DNA from: Enterobacter quasihormaechei
GTDB taxonomy: Bacteria; Pseudomonadota; Gammaproteobacteria; Enterobacterales; Enterobacteriaceae
Length of the DNA stretch: 57,048 nt
Assembly (NCBI RefSeq): GCF_004331385.1
Contig: NZ_SJON01000023.1
Location: forward strand, 1 to 57,048
Direction of reading: 5' to 3'
Shown one piece after another: positions 16,231 to 25,873 of the stretch. How positions within the stretch are numbered: position 1 is the stretch's first letter; each line of letters begins with the position of its first letter. A program made the translations under genes and the position numbers. The notes beneath the pieces were generated by a model. That model did not search any database and had not been told where the DNA came from. It saw only the letters and a list, made by a program, of their open reading frames with translations.

Positions 16231-16854
16231 ATGAAAAACGCTTATCTCCGGGCGCTGACGATCAGCGTCATGGTTGCTTTCGCGCCGCTGGCCCTGGCGA
16301 GCGCTCAGACCGATATTTCCGTCTCCGACCATAACTGGATCAAAGGTCAGCAGGACGCGCTGGCAGCGATGAAGGAAGACCTGCAGGGCCATCCGGCGGC
16401 CGCGCCCGTATTGCCGCAGCGGCAACAGGATCTGATAAACCGCCTGCAGGGCGATATCGCAGCCCAGAACAACACGATGGGGGAAAAAGACACGTTCCCG
16501 GCTATTTACTTTGTGAGCCTCGGTATTCCGCGTGAAGGTCTGCTACCCATGCTGAAGGATGCCCGCCGTTTCAACATTCCGCCAACGCTGCGCGGCCTGG
16601 TCAATAACGACATGCGACAGACCGCGGCGGCCATGTTTGAGCTGAGTAAGGAGGACAAGGACGCCGGCGTGCAAATCGATCCAACGTTGTTTACTCAGTA
16701 CAACATCACCACGGTACCCGCCCTGGTGGTGACCTGTCCTGGCCACCATGACGTAATTCGGGGAAGTCTGCCCCTGCAGCAGGCTCTCGAAAAAGTGGCA
16801 GAAAGTGGTGATTGTGCGGCAACGGCACGCCATCTTCTGGAGGCCGCGAAATGA
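16231..16854 (+). CDS. trbC: TrbC, periplasmic pilus assembly protein
   Basis: A 207-residue exported protein (212 in F) with a signal peptide ending ALA. It has a thioredoxin-like C-terminal domain containing FVSLGIPREGLLPML and ITTVPALVV. It interacts with TraW in F. I chose the ATG at 16231 because AAGGA lies about seven bases upstream; an ATG two codons earlier is possible. It overlaps traN by four bases. Confidence 0.9.
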   Translation: MKNAYLRALTISVMVAFAPLALASAQTDISVSDHNWIKGQQDALAAMKEDLQGHPAAAPVLPQRQQDLINRLQGDIAAQNNTMGEKDTFPAIYFVSLGIPREGLLPMLKDARRFNIPPTLRGLVNNDMRQTAAAMFELSKEDKDAGVQIDPTLFTQYNITTVPALVVTCPGHHDVIRGSLPLQQALEKVAESGDCAATARHLLEAAK

Positions 16855-18710
16855 AAAAAATACTTTCAACGGTGCTGATGCTTTTTCCGCTCCTGGCTGG
16901 CGCAGCTGATCCTGCCTTTGAAGCGGGAGCGAGCTTTGGCAAAGGCAATGCTTCCGCCGGGACGGGAGCCCTGAAAAACCCGGATACCGTCACAGGAGCA
17001 ATACCAGGCTATACCGCTAACCCACCGGAGAAAGGGTATTACGGCGGTGTGGATGGCGGAGACGGCGGGCTGGCCAACAAAGGGCAGGCCGCGCTGCAGG
17101 GTAATGACGCAGCACAGTCGGTTATCAACTCCGGAAAAACGAACCCGACGCCCGCCATCGACCCACAGGCCCCTTTCATCACTATCGGTAAAAATGCCGA
17201 AGCCGGCGCAGACGGTGTGCTTAACGGAACCGCGAACCAGTGTAAGGAGGTGACAGTATCGAAAACCACCTTTGAAAATTACACCTGCGACAAGGATGTG
17301 GCCTCAGTGGAAGCCTGCTCACGAACTGCAACACCTGGCGGACATACATCCACCACGACAGTGCAGAAAACGTTCACACTGACGGCGGCCAATGGCGATG
17401 TTGTTTTCACGAACAACGGTACTTCCTTCAGTTTTAGTTTTAAAGCGCCGGCATCAGGACCGGTGATCAGCGCGCATTTTTACTGGGCGGATCGCGATGT
17501 CAATGCCGGGAAAATCTCCTGGTGGGGCGTCAGTCAGACGATTGTCGGAAAAGCCTTTAACTGGGAAATGCCGGGCGCTCCGGGGACACCGTTGTCGCAG
17601 GGGGGCTCGTTACCTGCCGGTTCCTATCAAAGCACCGGATGTACCAGCGGAAATCAGGGTGTTTGTAGAAAACATATCCGGGAGCAGATAGCGGATTTCC
17701 AGTCCGGCGCGTCAGGTTTCACGCTGGTCCTCGTTATGAATGCCGTCGAGACCACTTTTGTCCCCGAAGTGAACTGGACTTCATCCTGCGGTCTGGATAT
17801 GTCGAAGGCGCAAAAAACCACGTCAACCTGCACCTCTCCGGGCGGAAATAAAACCATTGTTAACAATGGCCAGAGCTATGACGTTTACAGCGACTGCTGG
17901 GAGTACACCGATAACTATGTCGTACCGTCAGACTCCACGGGAACCTGCGGAACGTTGATGACAAACCCCTCCTGTACGGCGGCAGGCAACACCTGCACTG
18001 AATCGACCGACGGGCAGTGTACCCATATGAGCTACACCTACCAGTGTCAGACCACGCATCAGTCGGGTGGCCTGGTCTGCGGCGGCGACTACATCTGTAA
18101 GTCAGGCGAGTGTGATGACACCAATGGTGCCGGAAGCAGCGGTTTCGATACGGCGGTGGCAAAACTGGCAGGTCTTGCCTCGGCAGCGGAAGATGCAAAA
18201 GACGCCAGCAGCTCCATTGAGGTAAAAGCCTTCACGGGGAAAGCCATGCGCTGCCGTAAGGCCTTTGCCGGTTTCTCTAACTGCTGCAAAGACTCTGGCT
18301 GGGGACAAAGTGCCGGACTGGCCGCATGTGATGATGAAGAAAAGGCTATAGGGAAGGCGAAGGCGAAGAAAATCACCGTCAGCGTCGGCGAGCGGTGCGA
18401 TCGCAAGGTGCTGGGTGCCTGCATCCAGAAAAGTCAGGTCTACTGCGTCTTTGACGGCAAGCTTGCCCGCATCATTCAGGAGCAGGGGCGTCGCGACCAG
18501 CTGGGCGTTAAGTTCGGCAGCGGCGACAGCCCGAACTGCCGGGGGATCACCGTTCCGGAGCTGCAGAGCATCGACTTCGACAAAATCAACTTCTCTGACT
18601 TCTACGAGGATTTGATGAAGAACCAGAAAATCCCCGATACCAGCACGCAGGTTCAGCAGATTAAGGAACGCATTGCCGCGCAGGTGAACCAGCAGGGAGG
18701 TGGTAAATGA
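16851..18710 (+). CDS. traN: TraN, mating-pair stabilisation adhesin
   Basis: A 619-residue outer-membrane protein (602 in F) with a signal peptide of about 18 residues and many cysteines, especially in residues 350-440 and 500-560. TraN of the donor binds an outer-membrane receptor on the recipient; different TraN tip types choose OmpA, OmpW or OmpK36. The variable tip here should lie at roughly residues 170-330 and I cannot assign it to a known type by eye. The C-terminal GFSNCCKDSGWG and DRKVLGACIQKSQVYC segments are the conserved base. Confidence 0.92.
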   Translation: MKKILSTVLMLFPLLAGAADPAFEAGASFGKGNASAGTGALKNPDTVTGAIPGYTANPPEKGYYGGVDGGDGGLANKGQAALQGNDAAQSVINSGKTNPTPAIDPQAPFITIGKNAEAGADGVLNGTANQCKEVTVSKTTFENYTCDKDVASVEACSRTATPGGHTSTTTVQKTFTLTAANGDVVFTNNGTSFSFSFKAPASGPVISAHFYWADRDVNAGKISWWGVSQTIVGKAFNWEMPGAPGTPLSQGGSLPAGSYQSTGCTSGNQGVCRKHIREQIADFQSGASGFTLVLVMNAVETTFVPEVNWTSSCGLDMSKAQKTTSTCTSPGGNKTIVNNGQSYDVYSDCWEYTDNYVVPSDSTGTCGTLMTNPSCTAAGNTCTESTDGQCTHMSYTYQCQTTHQSGGLVCGGDYICKSGECDDTNGAGSSGFDTAVAKLAGLASAAEDAKDASSSIEVKAFTGKAMRCRKAFAGFSNCCKDSGWGQSAGLAACDDEEKAIGKAKAKKITVSVGERCDRKVLGACIQKSQVYCVFDGKLARIIQEQGRRDQLGVKFGSGDSPNCRGITVPELQSIDFDKINFSDFYEDLMKNQKIPDTSTQVQQIKERIAAQVNQQGGGK

Positions 18711-19489
18711 AGCGTGTCCTTTGTGGCCTGCTCATGGCGCTGGCGAGCCATGCGGTGATGGCCGAGGAGATTGTGACGCCGGCAGAGCCGTTCACAGGCT
18801 GGTCCTGGTACAACGAACCGAAAAAGCCCCCTGAGCAGCCCCGGAAACCGCAGCAGCCAGCACCGCAGGCCATTCCGGATCTCAGTAAGATGTCCCCAAT
18901 GGAGCAGGCCCGGGTACTTAAAGGGTACACACAGGAGGCGCTTAACCGCGCCATCCTGTTCCCCTCACGGGAAAACACGGCGACGTTCCTGCGCTGGCAG
19001 AAGTTCTGGACAGACCGGGCATCGATGTTCAGCCAGTCCTTTGCGGCGGCGCAACTGAGCCATCCTGATCTCGACTACAACCTGGAGTATCCGCACTACA
19101 ACAGCATGGCGCCGTTTATGCAGACCCGCGACCAGCAGACGCGGCAGAGCGCCGTGGAGCAGCTGGCGCAGCAGTATGGTCTGTTCTACTTCTACCGGGG
19201 CAGTGACCCGATCGATGTGCAGATGGCGGGCGTGGTGGCTGACTTTGCGAAAACCAACGGGATTTCACTTATTCCGGTATCGGTTGACGGACAGGTTGCG
19301 GCCACCCTGCCACAAAGTCGTCCGGACACCGGACAGTCCCGGTCGATGAATATCACGCACTTTCCGGCGCTCTTCCTGGTTGACCCGCGCAGCAAGAATT
19401 ACCGCGCGCTGTCATACGGCTTCATGACTCAGGATGATCTGTCGAAGCGATTCCTGAACGTGGCCACCGGCTTTAAACCCAATTCCTGA
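18707..19489 (+). CDS. traF: TraF, thioredoxin-fold pilus assembly protein
   Basis: A 260-residue exported protein (247 in F) with a signal peptide ending VMA, a Pro-rich linker (about residues 40-60) and a C-terminal thioredoxin-like domain without a CxxC pair, as in F. The QYGLFYFYRGSDP and NITHFPALFLVDP segments are typical. It is needed for pilus assembly. It overlaps traN by four bases. Confidence 0.92.
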   Translation: MKRVLCGLLMALASHAVMAEEIVTPAEPFTGWSWYNEPKKPPEQPRKPQQPAPQAIPDLSKMSPMEQARVLKGYTQEALNRAILFPSRENTATFLRWQKFWTDRASMFSQSFAAAQLSHPDLDYNLEYPHYNSMAPFMQTRDQQTRQSAVEQLAQQYGLFYFYRGSDPIDVQMAGVVADFAKTNGISLIPVSVDGQVAATLPQSRPDTGQSRSMNITHFPALFLVDPRSKNYRALSYGFMTQDDLSKRFLNVATGFKPNS

Positions 19490-19498
19490 GAGATCCTT

Positions 19499-19990
19499 AT
19501 GACAAAAACACTGTTTACCCTCATCCGCGATGCAGGGCGGGCTGCCCTGTATTCCTTCGTCCTCGGCCCGGCACTGGTGCTGTATGTGTTTGTGATGCTG
19601 GCGGCATCAGACGGCTCTCTTTCCCGGCAATTCCTGACGACTTTTCATCACCTGACTGAGGGGGTGCCTGCCGGCAAGGTGATGGGGTGCGTTAATGAAC
19701 ATGAGATGGCAGGACGCTTCTCGCCACCTGAACCCGGAGAGTCATTAAAGCCTGTGCCTCCTGCCTTAGCGAAAGCCCCGCCTGAAGTGTTATGTCAGCG
19801 CGGGCCCGTTGACAGCGATTCATGGGTGCGTTCGGGAGATGCAACGTTGCGCTCCGTCTGGATGATGGCCGCTATGTTGGGCTTTGGGTTGTGGTTTGTT
19901 TTATATGGCCTGTCCCGGGCCGCTCAGCGTCGCATTTCACCAGACAGACATTCGGTTCTGGTACGGCAGAACAAGGAGACACAGGAATGA
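19499..19990 (+). CDS. Unknown membrane protein at the trbA position
   Basis: A 163-residue protein with an N-terminal membrane segment (about residues 15-35) and another near residues 118-137, and a Pro-rich periplasmic loop with two cysteines between them. F has trbA and artA at this place, but I cannot show identity. It overlaps the next small gene by four bases. Function unknown. Confidence 0.6.
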   Translation: MTKTLFTLIRDAGRAALYSFVLGPALVLYVFVMLAASDGSLSRQFLTTFHHLTEGVPAGKVMGCVNEHEMAGRFSPPEPGESLKPVPPALAKAPPEVLCQRGPVDSDSWVRSGDATLRSVWMMAAMLGFGLWFVLYGLSRAAQRRISPDRHSVLVRQNKETQE

Positions 19991-20205
19991 AACCAACTCT
20001 TCTCGCAGGACTGATTTTCTGGGGCACGATGGCGCGCGTACTTAGCGAGCTGATGACCTGGTCCGTGGAGCATACGCAGCAGGGGCTGCTGTGGCTGTGT
20101 AATGGTATGTGGGCCGGTGCGGCTGGCATGGTGATTTATGCCGGTTATCGCTGGTTCCGTTACGAAAGGGGACAGACGCATAAGGAAGCCGATCATGAAC
20201 ATTAA
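19987..20205 (+). CDS. Small two-helix membrane protein, TraQ candidate
   Basis: A 72-residue protein with two hydrophobic segments (about residues 3-20 and 33-52) and a polar tail rich in His, Glu and Lys. In F, TraQ is a 94-residue two-helix inner-membrane protein just before trbB that helps propilin enter the membrane. It too has a hydrophilic His-ended tail. Position and topology suggest this is the counterpart, but sequence similarity is weak. It overlaps trbB by 11 bases. Confidence 0.5.
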   Translation: MKPTLLAGLIFWGTMARVLSELMTWSVEHTQQGLLWLCNGMWAGAAGMVIYAGYRWFRYERGQTHKEADHEH

Positions 20206-20806
20206 AACCGGACTCACTGCGCTCCTGTTATCTCTGCCCCTGCTGGCGAACGCCGGTGCGCGTGAGGAGTTAATGGCGCTTGAAGCGTCAAAAACGAACT
20301 CATCTGCAGACGCTACAGCCATCACCGCCTCCACCATTCCGGTACCTGCGCCAGCCAGCCTGATGGCGCTGCCGGACGGACGTCGGGCTAATATGAAAGA
20401 TTATGCCGTGGTGCTCTTTATGCAGGCACACTGCCAGTACAGCGCGAAGTTTGACCCGCTGCTGAAGGGCTGGGCCGATGAGCATGCAATTAAGGTCTAT
20501 CCGTACACCCTGGACGGCGGCGGCGATATCTCATTTCCGACGCCGATGATCCCGCGCAAGAGCGATCTTAAATCGCCCATTGCAGACGAGATTGTGACCT
20601 TCTTCGGAAACGGGCTGCCGATTGCGACACCGACGGCCTTTATGGTCAACGTCAACACCCTGAAAGCCTACCCGCTGACCCAGGGTGTGATGGACATCCC
20701 CGCTCTTGAGAGCCGTATGGCCAGTCTGATTCAGGCTGACATGGACCACGTCGACCCGAAAACGCTGCCGCCCATGCCGGCAAGCGCGCAGGTTACCCCT
20801 CAGTAA
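20195..20806 (+). CDS. trbB: TrbB, thioredoxin-fold periplasmic protein with altered active site
   Basis: A 203-residue exported protein (181 in F) with a signal peptide ending ANA. F TrbB is a disulfide isomerase with a CPYC active site in the context VLFMQGHCPYCHQFDP. Here the same context reads VLFMQAHCQYSAKFDP, so the second cysteine is serine (residues 80-83, codon AGC). A CxxS protein can form mixed disulfides but cannot complete a normal oxidation cycle. The rest of the family pattern is intact (YTLDGGGD, IATPTAFMVNVNTL, YPLTQG). Confidence 0.9.
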   Translation: MNIKTGLTALLLSLPLLANAGAREELMALEASKTNSSADATAITASTIPVPAPASLMALPDGRRANMKDYAVVLFMQAHCQYSAKFDPLLKGWADEHAIKVYPYTLDGGGDISFPTPMIPRKSDLKSPIADEIVTFFGNGLPIATPTAFMVNVNTLKAYPLTQGVMDIPALESRMASLIQADMDHVDPKTLPPMPASAQVTPQ

Positions 20807-20823
20807 TACAAACGGACTACAAA

Positions 20824-21087
20824 ATGACGACAAACACGTATGCGTTATCGCGTACCGAGCGCGTGTGGCTGTTATTCAGCGTGACGCTGCTTGTGTCCGC
20901 AGCTTTCTATGGGGTGCTGGCCCACCGGGTGGTCAGCGTCATGGATCGCCCTGAACTGACAACCTGCCTGCAGGACTTTCCGGTGCTCCTGCTTATCTCG
21001 CTGAGCATCGGTTTTTTACTCACCGTCACCGGGCTGTACGTCTGCCGGCAGACCCTGGCCAGGAAACCCCGGGAGGAGATTGCATGA
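20824..21087 (+). CDS. Small two-helix membrane protein before traH
   Basis: An 87-residue protein with two clear membrane segments (about residues 15-35 and 52-73) and a basic C terminus. F has trbJ and trbF in this interval, but I see no convincing identity. It overlaps traH by four bases. Function unknown. Confidence 0.6.
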   Translation: MTTNTYALSRTERVWLLFSVTLLVSAAFYGVLAHRVVSVMDRPELTTCLQDFPVLLLISLSIGFLLTVTGLYVCRQTLARKPREEIA

Positions 21088-22448
21088 TTAAGGCTTTGAT
21101 AACAGCCGGTGCCGTGTTCGTTGGAGGACTGACTGCGTTGACGGCTCAGGCGGACGTCAACGGCGACCTGAACGGCTTCTTCAATAATCTTGGCTACAGC
21201 GGCAACGTCACTCAGGCGCAGGCCTGGCAGGGGCAGGCGGCCGGGTACTTCTCCGGCGGCTCTGTCTACCTCCGGAACCCCGTCAAAAATGTCCAGCTGG
21301 TCTCGATGCAACTGCCATCCCTGAACGCCGGTTGCGGCGGTATCGACGCCTATCTCGGGGCGTTCAGTATGATCAGCGGCGAGGAAATTCAGCGATTCGT
21401 GAAACAAATCATGAGTAACGCCGCCGGCTATGCATTCGACCTGGCACTGCAGACGATGGTACCGGAGCTGAAGCAGGCTAAAGACTTCCTTCAGAAGTTG
21501 GCCAGTGATGTTAACTCCATGAACATGAGTTCGTGCCAGGCCGCTCAGGGCATTATCGGCGGGCTGTGGCCAGTGACGCAGGTTTCCCAGCAGAAAATCT
21601 GCCAGGACATTGCCGGCGAAACCAACATGTTCTCCGACTGGGCGGCTTCCCGGCAGGGCTGCACTGTCGGAGGACAGGGCGACAAAGTCACGGCTAAGGC
21701 AGGCGACGCTGAGAAAGATCAGGTGCTGAAAAACAAAAACCTTATCTGGGATACTCTCAGTAAGAATGGTCTTCTCGGCAACGACCGCGCGCTGAAGGAA
21801 CTGGTCATGAGTACCGTCGGCTCCATTATTTTCAACAAGAATGGCGATGTGACAATTCTGACGCCGCTGGTTGATAATCGCGACCTGATTAAAGTCCTGA
21901 TGCGCGGGGGTACGGCGAAGGTCTACGGATGTGACGAATCCACACTGTGTCTGGGACCTGTTGTCACCAATCTGACTATTTCCGAGTCCAACGCTCTGGT
22001 CACACTGGTCAAAAACCTGATGCTCTCAATGCAGAACAAGCTGGTTGACGATACTGCGCTGACCGATCAGGAAAAAGGCTTTGTGAACACCACCTCTGTG
22101 CCGGTGCTGAAGTACCTGACTAACGCTCAGAGTATGGGGATGAGCGCCACCTACCTGCTGCAGGTTTCTGACTTCATTGCCCAGGACCTGATGATCCAGT
22201 ACCTCCAGGAGCTGGTAAAACAGGCAAGCCTGTCGCTGGCTGGCAAGAACTTCCCTGAAGAGGCTGCCGCCAAACTACGTGACAACATCATTCATGCGCA
22301 GGGACTTCTCGCTGACATGAAGCTGCAGTCAGCTGCTGATCAGAACGCGCTGGACGGTATCGACCGCAACATGCAGTACCTGCAGCAGCAGGTGTCCACC
22401 ATTGTTTCAGGCTCCTTCCAAAGCAACTATCACTGGGGTGATCGCTGA
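21084..22448 (+). CDS. traH: TraH, pilus assembly protein
   Basis: A 454-residue exported protein (458 in F) with a signal peptide ending AQA. It interacts with TraF, TraU and TrbI in the F outer-membrane pilus assembly group. The NGFFNNLGYSGNVT start and LNAGCGGIDAYLGAFSMISG segment are diagnostic, and the C-terminal third is helical and likely coiled coil. It overlaps traG by one base. Confidence 0.93.
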   Translation: MIKALITAGAVFVGGLTALTAQADVNGDLNGFFNNLGYSGNVTQAQAWQGQAAGYFSGGSVYLRNPVKNVQLVSMQLPSLNAGCGGIDAYLGAFSMISGEEIQRFVKQIMSNAAGYAFDLALQTMVPELKQAKDFLQKLASDVNSMNMSSCQAAQGIIGGLWPVTQVSQQKICQDIAGETNMFSDWAASRQGCTVGGQGDKVTAKAGDAEKDQVLKNKNLIWDTLSKNGLLGNDRALKELVMSTVGSIIFNKNGDVTILTPLVDNRDLIKVLMRGGTAKVYGCDESTLCLGPVVTNLTISESNALVTLVKNLMLSMQNKLVDDTALTDQEKGFVNTTSVPVLKYLTNAQSMGMSATYLLQVSDFIAQDLMIQYLQELVKQASLSLAGKNFPEEAAAKLRDNIIHAQGLLADMKLQSAADQNALDGIDRNMQYLQQQVSTIVSGSFQSNYHWGDR

Positions 22449-25400
22449 TGCTTGAGATATACACCATTTATGGCGGGGGAATGTGGAAAACGGCGCTGGA
22501 CGCCGTTGTCACCCTTGTCGGTCAGAATACCTTCCACACCTTAATGCGTATTGCCGGTACCTTCGGGGTGCTGGCCGTATTGCTCACTTTCATTAAACAA
22601 CGTAACCCGATGGTCTTCGTCCAGTGGCTGGCGGTCTTCATGATCCTGACCTCCATCCTTCTGGTACCGAAACGATCAGTGCAGGTCATTGACCTGTCCG
22701 ATCCCGGTGCGGTCTGGGTAACCGATAACGTACCGGTTGGCCTGGCGGCTATCGCGTCGCTGACGACCAGTATCGGGTACAAGATGGCGTCAGTTTACGA
22801 CATGCTGATGGCCAGACCCGACTCGGTGACCTACAGCAAAACCGGGATGCTGTTTGGCTCGCAGATTGTGGCAGAAACCAGTGACTTCTCTACGCAAAAC
22901 CCGGAGCTGGCTCAGATGCTGCCGGATTACGTGGAAAACTGTGTGATCGGCGACATTCTTCTGAATGGTAAATACACTATCAATCAGCTGCTCAATTCTA
23001 CTGACCCGCTGACGCTGATAACCAGTAACCCAAGCCCGCTGCGGGGCATCTTTAAGATGACCTCCACCTCACGTCAGTTCCTGACCTGTCAGCAGGCCGC
23101 AACGGAGATACAGAAGCTGGCCAATACCGACGTCAACCCGGGCAGTGCGACGTTCACCTGGCTGACGAGAAAGGTATTCGGCAACAAACTGAATGGCGCG
23201 GCGCTTCTGGCCAATGCTATGGGAGAAAGTTACGGGTACTTCTATGCCGGTGGTATGACTGCTGCGCAGATCATGAAGAATAACATCACGAACAGTGCAG
23301 TACGGCAGGGGATCAAGGGTTTTGCCGCTCGCTCTTCCGACACGGCTAACCTGCTTAATCTGGCCACCGAGAACGCTGCCACCAAACAGCGTCTCGCCTG
23401 GGCCGCAGGCAACGAGCTGGCGACCCGAACGCTGCCATTTGCACAGTCTCTGCTGATGCTTATCCTGGTATGCCTGTTCCCGCTGATGATTGCGCTGGCC
23501 GCATCAAATCACACTTTGTTTGGTCTGAACACACTGAAAATATACGTTTCCGGGTTTATCTACTTCCAGATGTGGCCGGTTATGTTCGCCATTCTTAACT
23601 ATGCCGCCAACTACTGGCTGCAGAGTCAGTCCGGGGGCACGCCCCTGGTTCTGGCCAACAAGGATGTGGTGGCACTGCAGCATTCGGACGTGGCGAATCT
23701 GGCAGGTTATCTGTCTCTTTCCATTCCGGTGCTGTCGTTTTATCTGACCAAAGGTGCTGCGGCGATGGGCTCTCAGGTGGCGGGGAGTGTACTCAGCTCG
23801 GGCGCCTTCACGTCAGCAGGTGTGGCTGCGACCACAGCAGACGGAAACTGGTCGTTTAACAACATGTCGATGGACAATGTCAGCCAGAACAAGATGGATA
23901 CCAACCTGATGCAGCGTCAGGGTCAGCAGACGTGGCAGGCAGATAACGGCTCCACGCAGACGCAGACGGCCGGTGGCCATACGGTTATCGACGGCTCGGG
24001 TGCAATGTCGAATCTGCCGGTGAACATGAAGCTCAGCCAGCTGGCCAGCAGTGGTTTCCAGGAGTCAGCCCGCCAGTCGCAGGTTCAGGCGCAGACGGCG
24101 CTCGATGGCTACAACCACAGCGTCACCAGTGGCTGGTCGCAGCTCTCACAGCTGTCTCACCAGACCGGTACCAGCGACAGCCTGACCAGAGGCAGTGAAA
24201 ACAGCCAGGTCACTAACGCAACGCGCGGCGGCAGCATGATGATGTCGGCCGCTGAAAGCTATGCGAAAGCGAACAATATCTCGACGCAGGAAGCCTATAA
24301 TCAGCTGATGGCAAAATCGCAAGATGTCAGCGCAAATGTTGGTGCTGGCGTTAAGTTAGATACAAGTAAATCATTGTGGGGTAAAGCGGGTCAGTGGGCT
24401 ACGGGAATTAGTGGTGATATTCACGCAGGAGCTGAATGGAAGGGTAACATGAACGAGAGCCATGGAACTCAACAAACTGGCTCTAGCACTATAGATGCAA
24501 GGCACGATAAAAACAGCCAGGCGGTTAATGACTTCCGTCAGGGAATGGACATGGTTACCAGCAGTCGCGTGAGTGATGGATCTAACCATACCGAGAACGC
24601 GGCAAGCAGCAATGTTCAGCAGCTGGCGGCAACGCTCAACGATGCCCAGAGCCAGTACCATCAGTACACTACCAGTTCGACCCAGAGTAATGAGTTCAGC
24701 CGTATGGCCACACTGGCCCAGAACCAGAGTGCCAGCCTTGACACGAACTATACCCAAGAGTTTGTGGACTGGGCTGCGAATAAATACGGTGATAAGGCAC
24801 AATCCATGCTGACAAGCGCCCCTTCAGCGCGCGAGGCGGCGATGGAGTTCGTGAATGAGCGTCTCAAACCTGAAATCATGGGGGATTATCAGCAGGGGAG
24901 AGCGGACCTTAGAAGCGGTAATGAGCATGCGGCATTCAGCGGTGAGCATATTGTTCAGCCGGCCCATAGCCGTCAGCAAGGAGCAGGCCCGGCAGGTAAT
25001 GATGGAGGTATACGTTACAGCCCTGTCGAGAGTGGCTCTTATAATTCGAACGACACGGGGAACCACCATACAGACGGAGCGTCTCAGGTGACGGAATATG
25101 CGGGCACTTACGGTGGTCAGGTTTCATCTGGGGGGGGAAGCGTGTCTGTAAGAACAGGCGGTTCTGCTTCGGGTAGCCATGAGTCATCATTGTTAGCGCA
25201 AAATCAAACGGACAGTGAGAACTTAGCTGGTCAACGGGAAATCAGCCATAACGAAGTACGTTCTGACTACGGCATACAGGAACAAAGCTCCCAAACCCAG
25301 TCAGGCACTCACAGAAGCGAACAGGATAGCCTCTCCATTAAATCCAGTGATCATGATACCGGAAGACATTCGGCTGAAAGGCAACGCTCTGATTCCAGCG

Positions 25401-25858
25401 CTGGGATGCAGCAGGAATTACGCCAATCCGGGACCATACGAGAGCAATGGGGAGCAGCAGGCCACGGGAACGAAATGAGCCATAGCCATGCAACAATGAA
25501 TGTTGAGGAGCAGCGGGTTCAGGGTAATGCGATGCAGGAGTCTTTCAAAGAAAACCAGGCAAAACTGCATGAACAGTCAGGTCAGGGTTTTGGTCCGCAA
25601 AATGATATCCAGCGTCGTGTAGCGGAACAAAGATCTGAAAATGAGCATAAAATCAACGAATCTTCTGGCGAAATCGATAAAAAACAATCCACTGTTCAGG
25701 CATCCAGTGATATTCTAAAAGGAGAAAATTATTCAGCTCAGAGCAAGTTCGTTAAAGAGCATGAGACTGAAAAGGGAAAACAACATCTGATTACTCAAGA
25801 ACCCAGCGAAAGTGAAATGAATTCAAAATTGGCTGAATTGAGACGGAGAACAGGTTAA
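22448..25858 (+). CDS. traG: TraG, pilus assembly and mating-pair stabilisation/exclusion protein (long form)
   Basis: An 1136-residue inner-membrane protein, about 200 residues longer than F TraG (938). The N-terminal half (to about residue 450) has several membrane segments and is needed for pilus assembly. The periplasmic C-terminal part stabilises mating pairs and recognises TraS in entry exclusion. The extra length lies in a very polar tail rich in Gln, Ser, His and Glu after about residue 830. Two stretches (about 24330-24510 and 25140-25858) are visibly poorer in G+C than the rest, which suggests segmental replacement. traS follows 15 bases later. Confidence 0.92.
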   Translation: MLEIYTIYGGGMWKTALDAVVTLVGQNTFHTLMRIAGTFGVLAVLLTFIKQRNPMVFVQWLAVFMILTSILLVPKRSVQVIDLSDPGAVWVTDNVPVGLAAIASLTTSIGYKMASVYDMLMARPDSVTYSKTGMLFGSQIVAETSDFSTQNPELAQMLPDYVENCVIGDILLNGKYTINQLLNSTDPLTLITSNPSPLRGIFKMTSTSRQFLTCQQAATEIQKLANTDVNPGSATFTWLTRKVFGNKLNGAALLANAMGESYGYFYAGGMTAAQIMKNNITNSAVRQGIKGFAARSSDTANLLNLATENAATKQRLAWAAGNELATRTLPFAQSLLMLILVCLFPLMIALAASNHTLFGLNTLKIYVSGFIYFQMWPVMFAILNYAANYWLQSQSGGTPLVLANKDVVALQHSDVANLAGYLSLSIPVLSFYLTKGAAAMGSQVAGSVLSSGAFTSAGVAATTADGNWSFNNMSMDNVSQNKMDTNLMQRQGQQTWQADNGSTQTQTAGGHTVIDGSGAMSNLPVNMKLSQLASSGFQESARQSQVQAQTALDGYNHSVTSGWSQLSQLSHQTGTSDSLTRGSENSQVTNATRGGSMMMSAAESYAKANNISTQEAYNQLMAKSQDVSANVGAGVKLDTSKSLWGKAGQWATGISGDIHAGAEWKGNMNESHGTQQTGSSTIDARHDKNSQAVNDFRQGMDMVTSSRVSDGSNHTENAASSNVQQLAATLNDAQSQYHQYTTSSTQSNEFSRMATLAQNQSASLDTNYTQEFVDWAANKYGDKAQSMLTSAPSAREAAMEFVNERLKPEIMGDYQQGRADLRSGNEHAAFSGEHIVQPAHSRQQGAGPAGNDGGIRYSPVESGSYNSNDTGNHHTDGASQVTEYAGTYGGQVSSGGGSVSVRTGGSASGSHESSLLAQNQTDSENLAGQREISHNEVRSDYGIQEQSSQTQSGTHRSEQDSLSIKSSDHDTGRHSAERQRSDSSAGMQQELRQSGTIREQWGAAGHGNEMSHSHATMNVEEQRVQGNAMQESFKENQAKLHEQSGQGFGPQNDIQRRVAEQRSENEHKINESSGEIDKKQSTVQASSDILKGENYSAQSKFVKEHETEKGKQHLITQEPSESEMNSKLAELRRRTG

Positions 25859-25873
25859 TAGGAGTAAACGCTT

